The notes: generated by a model not told the origin, from the sequence alone. A stretch of 64,000 nucleotides of DNA from DTU019 sp050949825 (GCA_050949825.1 JBMNGL010000007.1:372001-436000), one strand, 5' to 3'. Counted from the stretch's first letter, positions 17,222 through 26,023 are shown. Made by a program: numbers and translations.

Positions 17222-17287
17222 GTTACAGGGGGACGTTGGTGTGTAACACATTTTCAAAGTGTTATACCACCAACGTCCCCCTGTAAC
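17222..17287. repeat. Long palindrome (20-bp perfect arms)
   Basis: Left arm 17222-17241 begins GTTACAGGGGGACG; the right arm 17268-17287 is its exact reverse complement. Six more pairs (TAACAC 17244-17249 with GTGTTA 17259-17264) extend the stem after a small internal loop. There is little T-run on either strand. It lies downstream of the small minus-strand ORF and upstream of the ABC operon, so it may work as a terminator, but the length and GGGGGACGTTGG core resemble dispersed palindromic elements. Confidence 0.8.
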
Positions 17288-17297
17288 CCGTTTTCTT

Positions 17298-17474
17298 CTA
17301 AAAATAATCGTCCTGGCCGCTCTTTTTAGCCCATAAATAGAGGCCGGTGATGGCGGCGGCATGCAGCGCCCACCAGCCAGGCTGCAGAAAACTGTAGGTG
17401 CCGGGATCTGGTTTATCAGTGCCCATCATTTTTCGCAGCACAGAATTTCTACGATCAATAAGATCGGATAGCAA
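17298..17474 (-). CDS. Small membrane protein ORF, 58 aa
   Basis: TTG 17474 lies 6 nt after GGGGGG (17486-17481). The product has a charged N-terminus (LSDLIDRRNSVLRKMMGTDK), a DPGTYSFLQPGWWALH segment leading into one hydrophobic helix (AAAITGLYLWA), and a charged tail KKSGQDDYF. It is divergent from dprA and upstream of, but separated by the long palindrome from, the ABC operon on the same strand. Coding character is good: the aromatic PGWW motif, the TM and the SD all agree. I do not know its function. Confidence 0.6.
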   Translation of the reverse strand: MLSDLIDRRNSVLRKMMGTDKPDPGTYSFLQPGWWALHAAAITGLYLWAKKSGQDDYF

Positions 17475-17509
17475 ATCAATCCCCCCTTTCCTTTAACAAT
17501 AGGTCTTCA

Positions 17510-17540
17510 ACAATATTGTCCCCGGGTCGGGGCATATTGT
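17510..17540. promoter_or_regulatory. Inverted repeat in the dprA / small-ORF divergent region
   Basis: ACAATAT (17510-17516) pairs with ATATTGT (17534-17540), with an inner CCCC/GGGG stem (17520-17523 with 17529-17532). The left half ACAATATTGT is itself a perfect 10-bp palindrome. It could be an operator for either divergent gene or a small hairpin; there is no T-run. Confidence 0.35.
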
Positions 17541-17587
17541 GTTTGGCAAATTTTGATTGTTCTGGCAGGCAATTAACAATTAAATGC

Positions 17588-17616
17588 TTGCAGTCCGGAA
17601 ATTTTTATGTTATCAA
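17588..17616 (+). promoter_or_regulatory. Candidate promoter for dprA
   Basis: TTGCAG (17588-17593), 17-bp spacer, TATCAA (17611-17616) with a TGT extension just before the -10. It ends 72 bp before the dprA start. Confidence 0.45.
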
Positions 17617-17688
17617 TGGCTGTAGGTTGGAAATCATAAATGTGCTTAATAACGGCTGACAGCAAGGTGAGTTCATGAGGTTGGATTT

Positions 17689-18783
17689 ATGGATATTTTG
17701 GAAAAGGGTAGGTTAAGCATCCTGCACGGCACCCCGGGTTTGGGCAATAGCACCCTGGCGCGCATCATGGCGCAGTTCAAGCCTTGCACGCTTTTTTATG
17801 AGGCCGAATACCCCGAATTGCTGTGTTTTTTATCCCCTGCTGCTGCCCGGGCTTTTATGGAACGGCGCCATCGAATGGATCCGCTATTGCTAGGCGGTGA
17901 AATGGACCGCCAGGGGGTAGAGATGGTATGTTATGGCGAAGAACAATATCCGTCCTGGCTCACCTGTATTCACAACCCCCCGCAGCTGCTATATTATCGT
18001 GGCCGAATAGAATTGGCCCAGGGTTCCTGCATGGCTATAGTCGGTTCAAGGACGGCCACACAGTATGGCCGGAAAATCGCCCGCGATTTTGCGGCACAAC
18101 TGGCGGGTAGAGGGTTGGTCATTGTCAGTGGGCTGGCGCGGGGGATCGACAGTCAGGCCCACCAGGGCGCCCTGGAGGCCGGGGGGGATACCATCAGTGT
18201 CCTGGGCAGTGGCATCAATGTGGTCTACCCCCGGGAAAACACCAACCTGTATAATGAAATCTGCCGGCAGGGATTGATGATCAGTGAATTTCCCTGGCAA
18301 ACCCCGCCGCTGCCCAACCACTTTCCGATGAGAAACCGCATAATATCCGGCCTTTCTCTGGGGGTACTGGTAGTAGAAGCCCGCCTTAAAAGCGGGGCAC
18401 TCATAACGGCCGATTTTGCCCTGGAACAAGGCCGTGAGGTTTTCGCTATTCCCGGCCCCATCAGCAGCTCCAACAGTGCCGGGACCAATCATCTTATCCA
18501 GCAGGGCGCCAAGCTGATAACCTGTATTGAGGATATCCTGGAGGAATACTATGGACCTGCCCCCGGTGCTGCTGCAGCCAGCATTATCCAACCGGCCTTG
18601 CCTATGTATACAGAAGCGGAAAAGCAGCTTATGTCCCAGATGGGTTTTGATAAGTGCCATCGCGATGATTTACTGCGCCTGACCGGATTAGCCCCGGGTG
18701 ATTTAAGTCTGGCCTTGCTAAAGCTGGAGCTAGAAGGTATAGTACAATCATTGCCGGGCAATTACTATGTAAAGATTGGCTAG
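17689..18783 (+). CDS. dprA: DNA processing protein DprA (Smf)
   Basis: Binds incoming single-stranded DNA during natural transformation and loads RecA. The N-terminal region resembles the helical SAM-like domain (HGTPGLGNSTLARIM), followed by YPSWLTCIHNPPQLLYYRG and the Rossmann-like core with IVGSRTATQYG, SGLARGIDSQAH, GSGINVVYP and FPMRNRIISGLSLGVLVVEA, the DprA signatures. A C-terminal winged-helix-like segment closes the 364 aa. ATG 17689 follows GAGG; a 13-codon frame from ATG 17675 overlaps the start. dprA-topA-trmFO is a standard order in Firmicutes. Confidence 0.95.
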   Translation: MDILEKGRLSILHGTPGLGNSTLARIMAQFKPCTLFYEAEYPELLCFLSPAAARAFMERRHRMDPLLLGGEMDRQGVEMVCYGEEQYPSWLTCIHNPPQLLYYRGRIELAQGSCMAIVGSRTATQYGRKIARDFAAQLAGRGLVIVSGLARGIDSQAHQGALEAGGDTISVLGSGINVVYPRENTNLYNEICRQGLMISEFPWQTPPLPNHFPMRNRIISGLSLGVLVVEARLKSGALITADFALEQGREVFAIPGPISSSNSAGTNHLIQQGAKLITCIEDILEEYYGPAPGAAAASIIQPALPMYTEAEKQLMSQMGFDKCHRDDLLRLTGLAPGDLSLALLKLELEGIVQSLPGNYYVKIG

Positions 18784-18811
18784 ACTAACAAACACAGGAG
18801 AGGTGATATGA

Positions 18812-20893
18812 TTGGCGGGCAGTACCCTGGTCATTGTGGAATCGGCCGCCAAGGCCAAAACCCTGGGAAAATTCCTGGGAAAGAACTATAGAATAAAGGC
18901 CTCTGTAGGGCATATCAAGGATTTACCCAAAAGCAAATTGGGAATTGATGTAGAGGGGTCGTTTGAGCCTCAATATATTACTATTCGGGGTAAAGGCGAC
19001 ATTCTTAAAGAAATCAAGGAGGAGTCCTCCAAAGCCAGCCGGGTTCTGCTGGCGACCGACCCGGATCGGGAAGGAGAAGCCATTGCCTGGCACCTGCAAA
19101 ATGCTATAAAAATACCGGCAGGAAGTAAATGCCGGATTGAGTTTCACGAGATTACCAAAGATGCTGTGATACAAGCCATAAAAAAATCGCGCCCTGTGGA
19201 CATGGACCGGGTCAATGCGCAGCAGGCCCGCCGGGTCATGGATCGACTGGTAGGGTATAATCTGAGCCCCTTATTGTGGAGCAAGGTCCGCAAGGGTTTG
19301 AGTGCAGGACGGGTGCAATCAGTGGTGGTGCGTCTCATCTGCGAACGCGAAGAGGAAATTACGCAGTTTGTAAGGGAAGAATATTGGACCATTAATGCAC
19401 AGTTGACGGATGATAAAAAGCATGCTATAAGCGCGAAATTGCACTCCTACCGGGATAATAAAATACAGATAAACAATGAAGAACAAAAGCAGCAAATTGT
19501 TCGCGAATTGGAACAGTCGGCCTTTTCCGTAGCCAGGGTGGAAAAAAAAGAGAAACGCAAAAAGCCCGGAGCACCATTTACCACCAGCACCATGCAGCAG
19601 GAAGCGAATAAGCAGTTAAACTTCTATTCCAAACGGACTATGAAGGTAGCCCAGGAGCTTTATGAAGGTTTAGAAATTGGCAAAGAGGGCACGGTTGGCT
19701 TGATCACCTACCTGAGAACCGACTCGACCCGTATTGCCAGCGTTGCCCAGGCCGAGGCCATGCAATTTATCACGGAGCAATATGGCCCGGAGTATGCTCC
19801 CTCAAAACCCAATGAGTATAAAAGCAAAAAAGGCGCCCAGGATGCTCATGAAGCTATCCGTCCCACCCTGGTGAGCCGCACCCCGGAAAGCATCAAAAGC
19901 AGCCTGACTCGCGATCAGTACCGGCTTTATAAGCTGATTTGGGAACGTTTTGTAGCCAGCCAGATGACCGCTGCCATTTATGACAGTGTGACGGTTGATA
20001 TCAAGGCCGGTGATTATGGGCTCAGGGCCACCTCATCCAAGCTCAAATTCTCCGGCTATAAAAAGGTCTATAAAGACAGCGACGAGGAGGATGCCGGCAA
20101 GCCCCTGCCGCAATTGAAACAGGGTGATGCCTTGAACCTGGTCGAACTGGAGGCGGAGCAGCATTTTACCCAGCCCCCGCCGCGTTTTACCGAGGCCAGT
20201 CTGGTTAAATTCCTGGAAGAAAACAATATCGGCAGACCCAGTACCTATGCTCCCATCATCGATACCATCTTAAAAAGGCATTATGTAGAAAGGCAGAATC
20301 GGCAGTTCGTTCCTACTGAACTGGGCATCATTGTGGTTGATCTTTTAAAGGCCAATTTCCCCAAGATTATGGATGTGGAATTTACAGCCCGCATGGAAGA
20401 AGAACTGGACCTTATTGAGGACGGCAGGCTGGATTGGCGCCAGGTGGTGACAGGTTTCTATGGACCATTTGCGCTTGATCTGGAAAAGGCTAAAGATCTT
20501 ATCGATAAGGTGGAAATCAAGGATGAGGATGCCGGCAAACCCTGCCCTGAGTGTGGCCGCCCCCTGTTCATAAAGTATGGGCGTTTTGGGAAATTCCTGG
20601 CTTGTTCGGGCTTCCCGGACTGCCGGCATACCGAATCCATCAACGAGGAAATCGGGGTGGTCTGTCCTTTGTGCGGTGGGAATGTTCTGGGCTTAAAAAG
20701 TAAAAAAGGTCGTCGTTTTTATGGTTGCAGCAATTATCCCCAATGCAAGCTGCTCTCCTGGCAGCAGCCTACTGGCGACTCATGCCCGGAATGTGGGCAT
20801 TTCCTGGTGCAAAAGGTATCTGCCAACAAATCCAAACAGGTGCTTTGTTCAAACCCCGAATGCAAATATAAAAGCAGGAATGAGGAAGGCTGA
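18812..20893 (+). CDS. topA: DNA topoisomerase I TopA
   Basis: Type IA topoisomerase that relaxes negative supercoils. The N-terminal Toprim domain has LVIVESAAKAKTLGKFLG and LATDPDREGEAIAW; the catalytic tyrosine is Tyr300 in GLITYLRTDSTRI. The C-terminus holds three four-cysteine zinc ribbons (CPECGRPLF, CPLCGGNVL, CPECGHFLV with their distal Cys pairs). TTG 18812 follows GGAGAGGTGA; an ATG at 18808 is in another frame. 693 aa is the usual length. Confidence 0.97.
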   Translation: MAGSTLVIVESAAKAKTLGKFLGKNYRIKASVGHIKDLPKSKLGIDVEGSFEPQYITIRGKGDILKEIKEESSKASRVLLATDPDREGEAIAWHLQNAIKIPAGSKCRIEFHEITKDAVIQAIKKSRPVDMDRVNAQQARRVMDRLVGYNLSPLLWSKVRKGLSAGRVQSVVVRLICEREEEITQFVREEYWTINAQLTDDKKHAISAKLHSYRDNKIQINNEEQKQQIVRELEQSAFSVARVEKKEKRKKPGAPFTTSTMQQEANKQLNFYSKRTMKVAQELYEGLEIGKEGTVGLITYLRTDSTRIASVAQAEAMQFITEQYGPEYAPSKPNEYKSKKGAQDAHEAIRPTLVSRTPESIKSSLTRDQYRLYKLIWERFVASQMTAAIYDSVTVDIKAGDYGLRATSSKLKFSGYKKVYKDSDEEDAGKPLPQLKQGDALNLVELEAEQHFTQPPPRFTEASLVKFLEENNIGRPSTYAPIIDTILKRHYVERQNRQFVPTELGIIVVDLLKANFPKIMDVEFTARMEEELDLIEDGRLDWRQVVTGFYGPFALDLEKAKDLIDKVEIKDEDAGKPCPECGRPLFIKYGRFGKFLACSGFPDCRHTESINEEIGVVCPLCGGNVLGLKSKKGRRFYGCSNYPQCKLLSWQQPTGDSCPECGHFLVQKVSANKSKQVLCSNPECKYKSRNEEG

Positions 20894-22203
20894 TGCTGAT
20901 TCATGTCATCGGCGGGGGTCTGGCCGGGTGTGAAGCGGCCTATGCCCTGGCCCGGCAGGGCATATCCGTTATTATCTGGGAAATGAGGCCTAATATGAGC
21001 ACACCCGCCCATCAAAGTGGGGACCTGGCCGAATTGGTGTGCAGTAATTCTCTTAAATCGGAACAGCCGGATACCGCCCAGGGCCTGCTCAAAATGGAGA
21101 TGCGCATCCTGGGTTCTTTATTGCTGCCCCTGGCAGATGCCACACGGGTGCCGGCAGGATCAGCCCTGGCGGTCGATCGGGTTAGATTCAGCCGTTTGCT
21201 TACCCGGACCATAGAAGACCATCCCTTGATTACGGTTAAACGACAGGAGATGCGCTCCATCCCGGATCACCCCTGTATCATCGCTACCGGACCATTAACC
21301 TCGGAGGCGATGACACATTCCTTACAGGAAATAAGCGGGGAGGAAAACCTGTACTTCTATGATGCGGTGGCTCCCACCGTTACCAGGGCCAGCCTGGACG
21401 AAAGCGTAGTTTTTAAGGGAGCAAGGTACGGCAAAGGCAATGCGGACTACTACAATTGTCCTATGAACAAGGAAGAATACCAGGCTTTCTACCAGGCCTT
21501 GCTGGCAGCCGATGCCCTGGAACCCAGCCGTATCGATAAGGGCATGATATTTGAAGGCTGTATGCCCATAGAATTCATGGCCGCCCGGGGGGTGGATACC
21601 ATGCGTTTCGGCCCGATGCGCCCGGTAGGCCTTACCCCTCCCCACGGCGAACAGCGGCCTTATGCAGTGGTGCAGTTGCGACAGGAGGATCGGGAAGGCC
21701 AATTGTGGGGCCTGGTAGGCTTTCAGACCCGGCTGCGCTGGAGCGAACAAGATCGGGTATTCCGTTTAATCCCCGGCATGAAAAAGGCTGAGTTTGTGCG
21801 CTACGGGGTAATGCACCGCAACACCTATATCAACAGCCCACGCCTATTGGATGTCAGCTTGCAGTTCAAATCACGGCCCGGGATATTTCTGGCCGGGCAG
21901 CTTACCGGGGTGGAAGGCTATATGGAATCAGCCGCCAGCGGCATTTGGGCCGGGCTCAGTGCAGCCCGCTATTTGCAGGGGAAACCGCCCTTGAGCCTGC
22001 CTGAGACCACCATGCTGGGGGCTTTGATACATCATATTACCACTGCCGACCCGGGCAAGTTTCAACCCATGAATGCCAATTTTGGCATTCTGCCACCCTT
22101 GGCGACAGCAATTAAAGACAAAAAGCAGAGAAATATGTCCTATGCGACCAGGTCGTTGCAGGAATTGCGGGAGTTTTCTGAATTGTTGCAAAAACCATTG
22201 TAA
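20893..22203 (+). CDS. trmFO: Methylenetetrahydrofolate-tRNA-(uracil-5-)-methyltransferase TrmFO
   Basis: FAD- and folate-dependent enzyme that makes 5-methyluridine at position 54 of tRNA. It begins with the FAD-binding dinucleotide fold IHVIGGGLAGCEAAYALA; ELVCSNSLKSEQPDTAQGLLK is a family signature with a conserved cysteine, and GQLTGVEGYMESAASG is near the C-terminus. 436 aa is normal. The ATG overlaps the topA TGA by one base, which indicates translational coupling. Confidence 0.96.
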   Translation: MLIHVIGGGLAGCEAAYALARQGISVIIWEMRPNMSTPAHQSGDLAELVCSNSLKSEQPDTAQGLLKMEMRILGSLLLPLADATRVPAGSALAVDRVRFSRLLTRTIEDHPLITVKRQEMRSIPDHPCIIATGPLTSEAMTHSLQEISGEENLYFYDAVAPTVTRASLDESVVFKGARYGKGNADYYNCPMNKEEYQAFYQALLAADALEPSRIDKGMIFEGCMPIEFMAARGVDTMRFGPMRPVGLTPPHGEQRPYAVVQLRQEDREGQLWGLVGFQTRLRWSEQDRVFRLIPGMKKAEFVRYGVMHRNTYINSPRLLDVSLQFKSRPGIFLAGQLTGVEGYMESAASGIWAGLSAARYLQGKPPLSLPETTMLGALIHHITTADPGKFQPMNANFGILPPLATAIKDKKQRNMSYATRSLQELREFSELLQKPL

Positions 22204-22258
22204 ATGTCTTGGAATTATGCTAGCATTTGTGTTTAGATAAGTATTCAGGTGAAACAAC

Positions 22259-23167
22259 ATGATTTTGCATAATATTGAAGATTTCCTCAACCACTTGAGA
22301 GTGGTGAAAAACGCCTCCAGGCTAACCCTGGTCAGTTACCGCACCGATCTGGAACAGTATTTTAACTTTCTGGCCCAAAGGCATCAAGTGGAGGTTGAGG
22401 ATCTTGACTTGAACATGATTGATCATAAATCAGTGCGTGAATACCTGGCTTTATTGCAGCAACAGGGTTTGCAGCGCTCCACCATGGCCAGAAAACTGGC
22501 CGCCCTGCGTTCTTTTGTACGCTACCTGTGCCGGGAAAACCTTCTGCCCAGCAACCCTATTGCGGCGGTAGCCACTCCCAAACAGGATAAGCGGCTGCCC
22601 AATTTCCTCTATCCAGTTGAAGTCACCCAATTGCTTGAAGCCCCGGACACCTCAAAACCGCTGGGATTAAGAGACCGTGCTGTGCTGGAAATGCTGTACG
22701 CTACCGGTATTCGCGTCTCGGAATTATGCGGCCTTAAAACCTCTGACATTAATCATCAAGACGGCTACATTAAAGTGACCGGCAAAGGAGACAAGGATCG
22801 CATCGTCCCCCTGGGCAGGCCTGCTGCGGAATCCCTGCACAGTTACCTTAAGGAACGGCAAAAAATAATTGATAAAAAGAAATGCCCCGAGACGGCAGTT
22901 TTTCTTAATAGATTTGGTCAGCAGTTATCGGTCCGCGGGGTGCGGAATATAATTAATAAATATGTGGACGCTCTGGCCATGAACACCAGGGTCAGCCCTC
23001 ACACCTTAAGGCATTCCTTTGCTACCCATTTATTGAATCGGGGGGCTGATCTGCGTTCAGTACAGGAGCTGTTGGGTCATGTCAAACTATCTACTACACA
23101 GATTTATACCCACCTTACCAAGGAAGATATAAAAAGAGTTCATAATAAAACCTTGCCCAGGAGGTAA
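22259..23167 (+). CDS. xerC: Tyrosine recombinase XerC (CodV)
   Basis: Site-specific recombinase for chromosome dimer resolution at dif, acting with XerD. It has an N-terminal SAM-like core-binding domain and a catalytic domain with Arg in ATGIRVSELCGL, HTLRHSFATHLL, LLGHVKLSTT and the nucleophilic Tyr in QIYTHL near the C-terminus. The location trmFO-xerC-hslV-hslU-codY matches the Bacillus codV position, so I call XerC rather than XerD. 302 aa. Confidence 0.93.
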   Translation: MILHNIEDFLNHLRVVKNASRLTLVSYRTDLEQYFNFLAQRHQVEVEDLDLNMIDHKSVREYLALLQQQGLQRSTMARKLAALRSFVRYLCRENLLPSNPIAAVATPKQDKRLPNFLYPVEVTQLLEAPDTSKPLGLRDRAVLEMLYATGIRVSELCGLKTSDINHQDGYIKVTGKGDKDRIVPLGRPAAESLHSYLKERQKIIDKKKCPETAVFLNRFGQQLSVRGVRNIINKYVDALAMNTRVSPHTLRHSFATHLLNRGADLRSVQELLGHVKLSTTQIYTHLTKEDIKRVHNKTLPRR

Positions 23168-23169
23168 AC

Positions 23170-23703
23170 ATGTTTCAAGGCACAACCATAGTTGCAATTA
23201 GAAAAGGCGGCTCAACAGCCATAGCCGGAGACGGTCAGGTTACCTTTGGGCAAAATACCGTTATGAAACAGACCGCCAACAAGATCCGGCGGCTCTATGA
23301 AGGCCGAATTATAGCGGGTTTTGCCGGCTCGGTCGCTGATGCCTTTACCCTCTTTGCCCGCTTTGAAGAAAAGCTCAAACAATCGGGTGGCAATCTGACC
23401 AAAGCTGGGGTGGAGCTGGCCCGCGATTGGCGCAGTGACCGGGTGTTAAGAAAACTGGAGGCTTTACTCATTGTAGCTGACCGGGAAAAGATGCTGCTCA
23501 TCTCCGGTAATGGTGAATTAATTGAACCGGATGATGGCATCACCGCCATAGGTTCAGGGGGACCTTATGCCATGGCAGCGGCTCGCGCCCTGGTGCAGCA
23601 TACCGATATGAAGGCCGAGCAGATTGCCCGTCAAGCCATTGCTATAGCTGCTGATATCTGTGTTTACACCAATCATCACATTACTGTGGAGACTATCGAA
23701 TAG
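23170..23703 (+). CDS. hslV: ATP-dependent protease subunit HslV (ClpQ)
   Basis: Proteasome-like threonine protease peptidase subunit. After a four-residue pro-segment (MFQG) comes Thr5 in TTIVAIRKGG, the expected N-terminal nucleophile in the mature protein; GDGQVTFGQ and GFAGSVADAFTL are family motifs. In Bacillus ClpQ a serine is reported as the nucleophile; here the first catalytic position looks like the classical Thr-Thr. 177 aa; SD AGGAGG before ATG 23170, 2 bp after xerC. Confidence 0.95.
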   Translation: MFQGTTIVAIRKGGSTAIAGDGQVTFGQNTVMKQTANKIRRLYEGRIIAGFAGSVADAFTLFARFEEKLKQSGGNLTKAGVELARDWRSDRVLRKLEALLIVADREKMLLISGNGELIEPDDGITAIGSGGPYAMAAARALVQHTDMKAEQIARQAIAIAADICVYTNHHITVETIE

Positions 23704-23727
23704 ATCGGTCAGTCAGGAGGGGAAACC

Positions 23728-25119
23728 GTGCATAATCTCACCCCCAAAGAGATAGTTGCTGAATTGGATAAATATATTATTGGTCAGAAAGAAGCAAAAA
23801 AGGCGGTAGCTATAGCTTTGCGCAATCGCTACCGCAGAAAAATGCTTTCGGTCGAGTGGCAGGAAGAGATTTACCCCAAGAACATCATTATGATCGGCCC
23901 CACCGGCGTAGGCAAGACCGAAATCGCCCGCCGCCTGGCCAGGATGGTGAAAGCGCCCTTTATTAAAATTGAAGCCACCAAGTTCACCGAGGTCGGTTAT
24001 GTAGGCCGGGATGTGGACTCCATGGTAAGGGATCTGGTTGAAACCTCTATTCGCATGGTGAAAACGGAAAAAATGCAAGAAGTGGAAGAACGGGGGCGCA
24101 AGCTGGCCGAAGAGCGCATTGTGGATTATCTGCTGCCGCGCAAAAAAAAGTCCCGAGGGCCTGCCAACCCTCTGGAGTTGTTTTTAGGAGGGGGACCGCC
24201 GCAGCAAACCCGGGAAGAGGACGAAGAACCCCAATCCACCGAGGAACAGCGTAAGATCTTGCGCAACCAGATTGCGCGGATGGAACTGGAAGATACGGTG
24301 GTTGAAATCGAGGTAGAGGAAAAAACCCCCTCTTTTCTGGAGGTATTTTCAGGATCAGGGGTTGAAGAAATGGGGGTTAACCTCCATGAAATGTTTGGCA
24401 ACCTCATGCCCAGGCAGCGCAAAAAGCGCAAATTAACAGTGGAAGAAGCCCGTAAAATATTGACTTATGAAGAAGCCCAACGCTTGATTGACATGGACGA
24501 GGTGCATAGATTGGCCATCAGCAGGGCTGAACAGGATGGCATCATCTTTCTTGATGAAATTGACAAAATCGCGGGTCGGGAGAGCAGCCATGGCCCAGAT
24601 GTGTCCCGGGGTGGGGTGCAGCGTGATATTTTACCGATAGTGGAAGGATCCACTGTCATGACCAAATATGGTCCGGTAAAAACAGATCATATCCTGTTTA
24701 TTGCTGCCGGGGCTTTTCATATCAGCAAACCCTCTGACCTTATTCCCGAACTGCAGGGGCGTTTCCCCATTCGTGTGGAGTTGGAAAGCCTTGGCAAGGA
24801 GGATCTCAAGCGTATTCTGACAGAACCCCATAATTCACTGCTCAAACAATACCGTGTACTTCTGGCAACCGAGCAGGTTACGGTCGTTTTTCAACCCGAG
24901 GCCGTTGATCATATCGCTGCCATTGCCAGTGAGGTTAATGATCGTACTGAAAATATCGGAGCCCGTCGCTTGCACACCATAATGGAGAAAGTCCTGGAAG
25001 ATTTGTTGTTCCACGCTCCTTATATGCTGGGACAGGAAATTGTCATCGATAAAACCTTTGTCAGCCAGCGCCTGGAGAAAATTGTGCAGGATGAGGACTT
25101 GAGCAGATATATACTGTAG
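23728..25119 (+). CDS. hslU: ATP-dependent protease ATPase subunit HslU (ClpY)
   Basis: AAA+ unfoldase that feeds HslV. It begins LTPKEIVAELDKYIIGQ, with Walker A GPTGVGKTEIARRLA, the pore-loop region GYVGRDVDSMVRDL, a long charged I-domain (about residues 110-240), Walker B IIFLDEIDKI and the sensor-2 region GARRLHTIMEKVLED. 463 aa. GTG 23728 follows GGAGGGG. Confidence 0.96.
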   Translation: MHNLTPKEIVAELDKYIIGQKEAKKAVAIALRNRYRRKMLSVEWQEEIYPKNIIMIGPTGVGKTEIARRLARMVKAPFIKIEATKFTEVGYVGRDVDSMVRDLVETSIRMVKTEKMQEVEERGRKLAEERIVDYLLPRKKKSRGPANPLELFLGGGPPQQTREEDEEPQSTEEQRKILRNQIARMELEDTVVEIEVEEKTPSFLEVFSGSGVEEMGVNLHEMFGNLMPRQRKKRKLTVEEARKILTYEEAQRLIDMDEVHRLAISRAEQDGIIFLDEIDKIAGRESSHGPDVSRGGVQRDILPIVEGSTVMTKYGPVKTDHILFIAAGAFHISKPSDLIPELQGRFPIRVELESLGKEDLKRILTEPHNSLLKQYRVLLATEQVTVVFQPEAVDHIAAIASEVNDRTENIGARRLHTIMEKVLEDLLFHAPYMLGQEIVIDKTFVSQRLEKIVQDEDLSRYIL

Positions 25120-25130
25120 GAGGGATACTT

Positions 25131-25916
25131 GTGGGCAGAACGCTTTTGGAAAAATCACGTTCAATTAATAAAAAATTACAGAAAATCGGAGGCAACCCGG
25201 TTAATTTCTATGAAATCTGTGAGGTATTAGCCCTTAATCTGGAATGCAGTGTGTTTATTGTAGGACGCCGGGGGCAAATCTCCGGTTACGCCTTTCACCC
25301 GGAATGCGCCTGCGCGGATATTAAAAGGTTGATCTACCATGCCGAGCGCTTCCCGGAGAGTTTCAATCAAGAGTTTACCAACATCCAGGAAACGCAGACC
25401 AATGTGGTGTTGGAAAAGGGCCGCAAATGTATTTTCAATTTCCAGAGCGGTGACTGTGATTGTTCTGAGCGTATCTGGTCCATCACCCCCGTGTTTGGAG
25501 GCGCCAAGCGTATCGGTACTTTAATCCTGATGCGCGATAAGGCCGGTCAATTTACGGAGGAGGATATTGTGCTGGCCGAGTACGGGGCCATTGTGATTGC
25601 CAATGAAATAATGAGAATGACCTCGGAGCGCATCGAGGACCAGGCCCGCAAGAAGGCCTCGGTTCAAATCGCTATGGCCACCCTGTCCTATTCTGAAAAA
25701 GGGGCTATCGAGCATATTATTAGAGAATTAAACGGCACCGAAGGCCTGCTAGTGGCAAGTCGCATCGCTGACAAGGTGGGTATTACGCGCTCAGTTATCG
25801 TGAGCGCCCTGAGAAAGTTTGAAAGTGCAGGGGTTATTGAATCCCGCTCGCTGGGTATGAAAGGCACTTATATCAAGGTCCTAAATGATTATCTTTTCGA
25901 AGAATTAAGGAAATAA
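25131..25916 (+). CDS. codY: GTP- and branched-chain amino acid-sensing transcriptional repressor CodY
   Basis: Global nutritional regulator. The N-terminal GAF-like domain (about 1-155) includes LLEKSRSINKKLQK; the C-terminal winged helix has ASRIADKVGITRSVIVSALRK-type sequence near residues 203-223, then ESAGVIESRSLGMKGTYI. 261 aa is the family length. GTG 25131 follows AGGAGGG. It ends the trmFO-xerC-hslVU-codY operon. I see no clear CodY box in the window. Confidence 0.95.
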   Translation: MGRTLLEKSRSINKKLQKIGGNPVNFYEICEVLALNLECSVFIVGRRGQISGYAFHPECACADIKRLIYHAERFPESFNQEFTNIQETQTNVVLEKGRKCIFNFQSGDCDCSERIWSITPVFGGAKRIGTLILMRDKAGQFTEEDIVLAEYGAIVIANEIMRMTSERIEDQARKKASVQIAMATLSYSEKGAIEHIIRELNGTEGLLVASRIADKVGITRSVIVSALRKFESAGVIESRSLGMKGTYIKVLNDYLFEELRK

Positions 25917-25930
25917 TCCCATCAAATAAA

Positions 25931-25995
25931 GCAAACAGAGGGCCGTTGTTTGGGCTTGCTTCACAAATCAAACCAAACAACGGCCCTCTGTTTGC
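25931..25995 (+). terminator. Long inverted repeat after codY (23-bp perfect stem)
   Basis: The arm at 25931-25953 (starts GCAAACAGAGGGCCG) is exactly reverse-complementary to 25973-25995, with a 19-nt loop. It begins 14 bp past the codY stop. There is no T-run after it, so it may act as a bidirectional terminator or mRNA-end stabiliser, or be a mobile palindrome. Confidence 0.75.
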
Positions 25996-26023
25996 GTGTC
26001 GTGGGGACGGTTCCTACGATACG
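25995..26023. repeat. Second palindrome abutting the codY inverted repeat
   Basis: CGTGTCGT (25995-26002) pairs with ACGATACG (26016-26023) with one G-U, and GG/CC continues inwards around GACGGTT. The GGGGACGGTTCC core is like the GGGGGACGTTGG core of the palindrome at 17222-17287. Confidence 0.55.

Noticed and set aside
17177..17362. 61-codon minus-strand open frame through the long palindrome
   Set aside because: It reads across the palindrome in a different frame from the better-supported 58-aa ORF and has no SD.
17675..17716. 13-codon possible leader peptide overlapping the dprA start
   Set aside because: It has an SD-like AAGGTGAG, but it is very short and overlaps the dprA start; there is no sign of attenuation.
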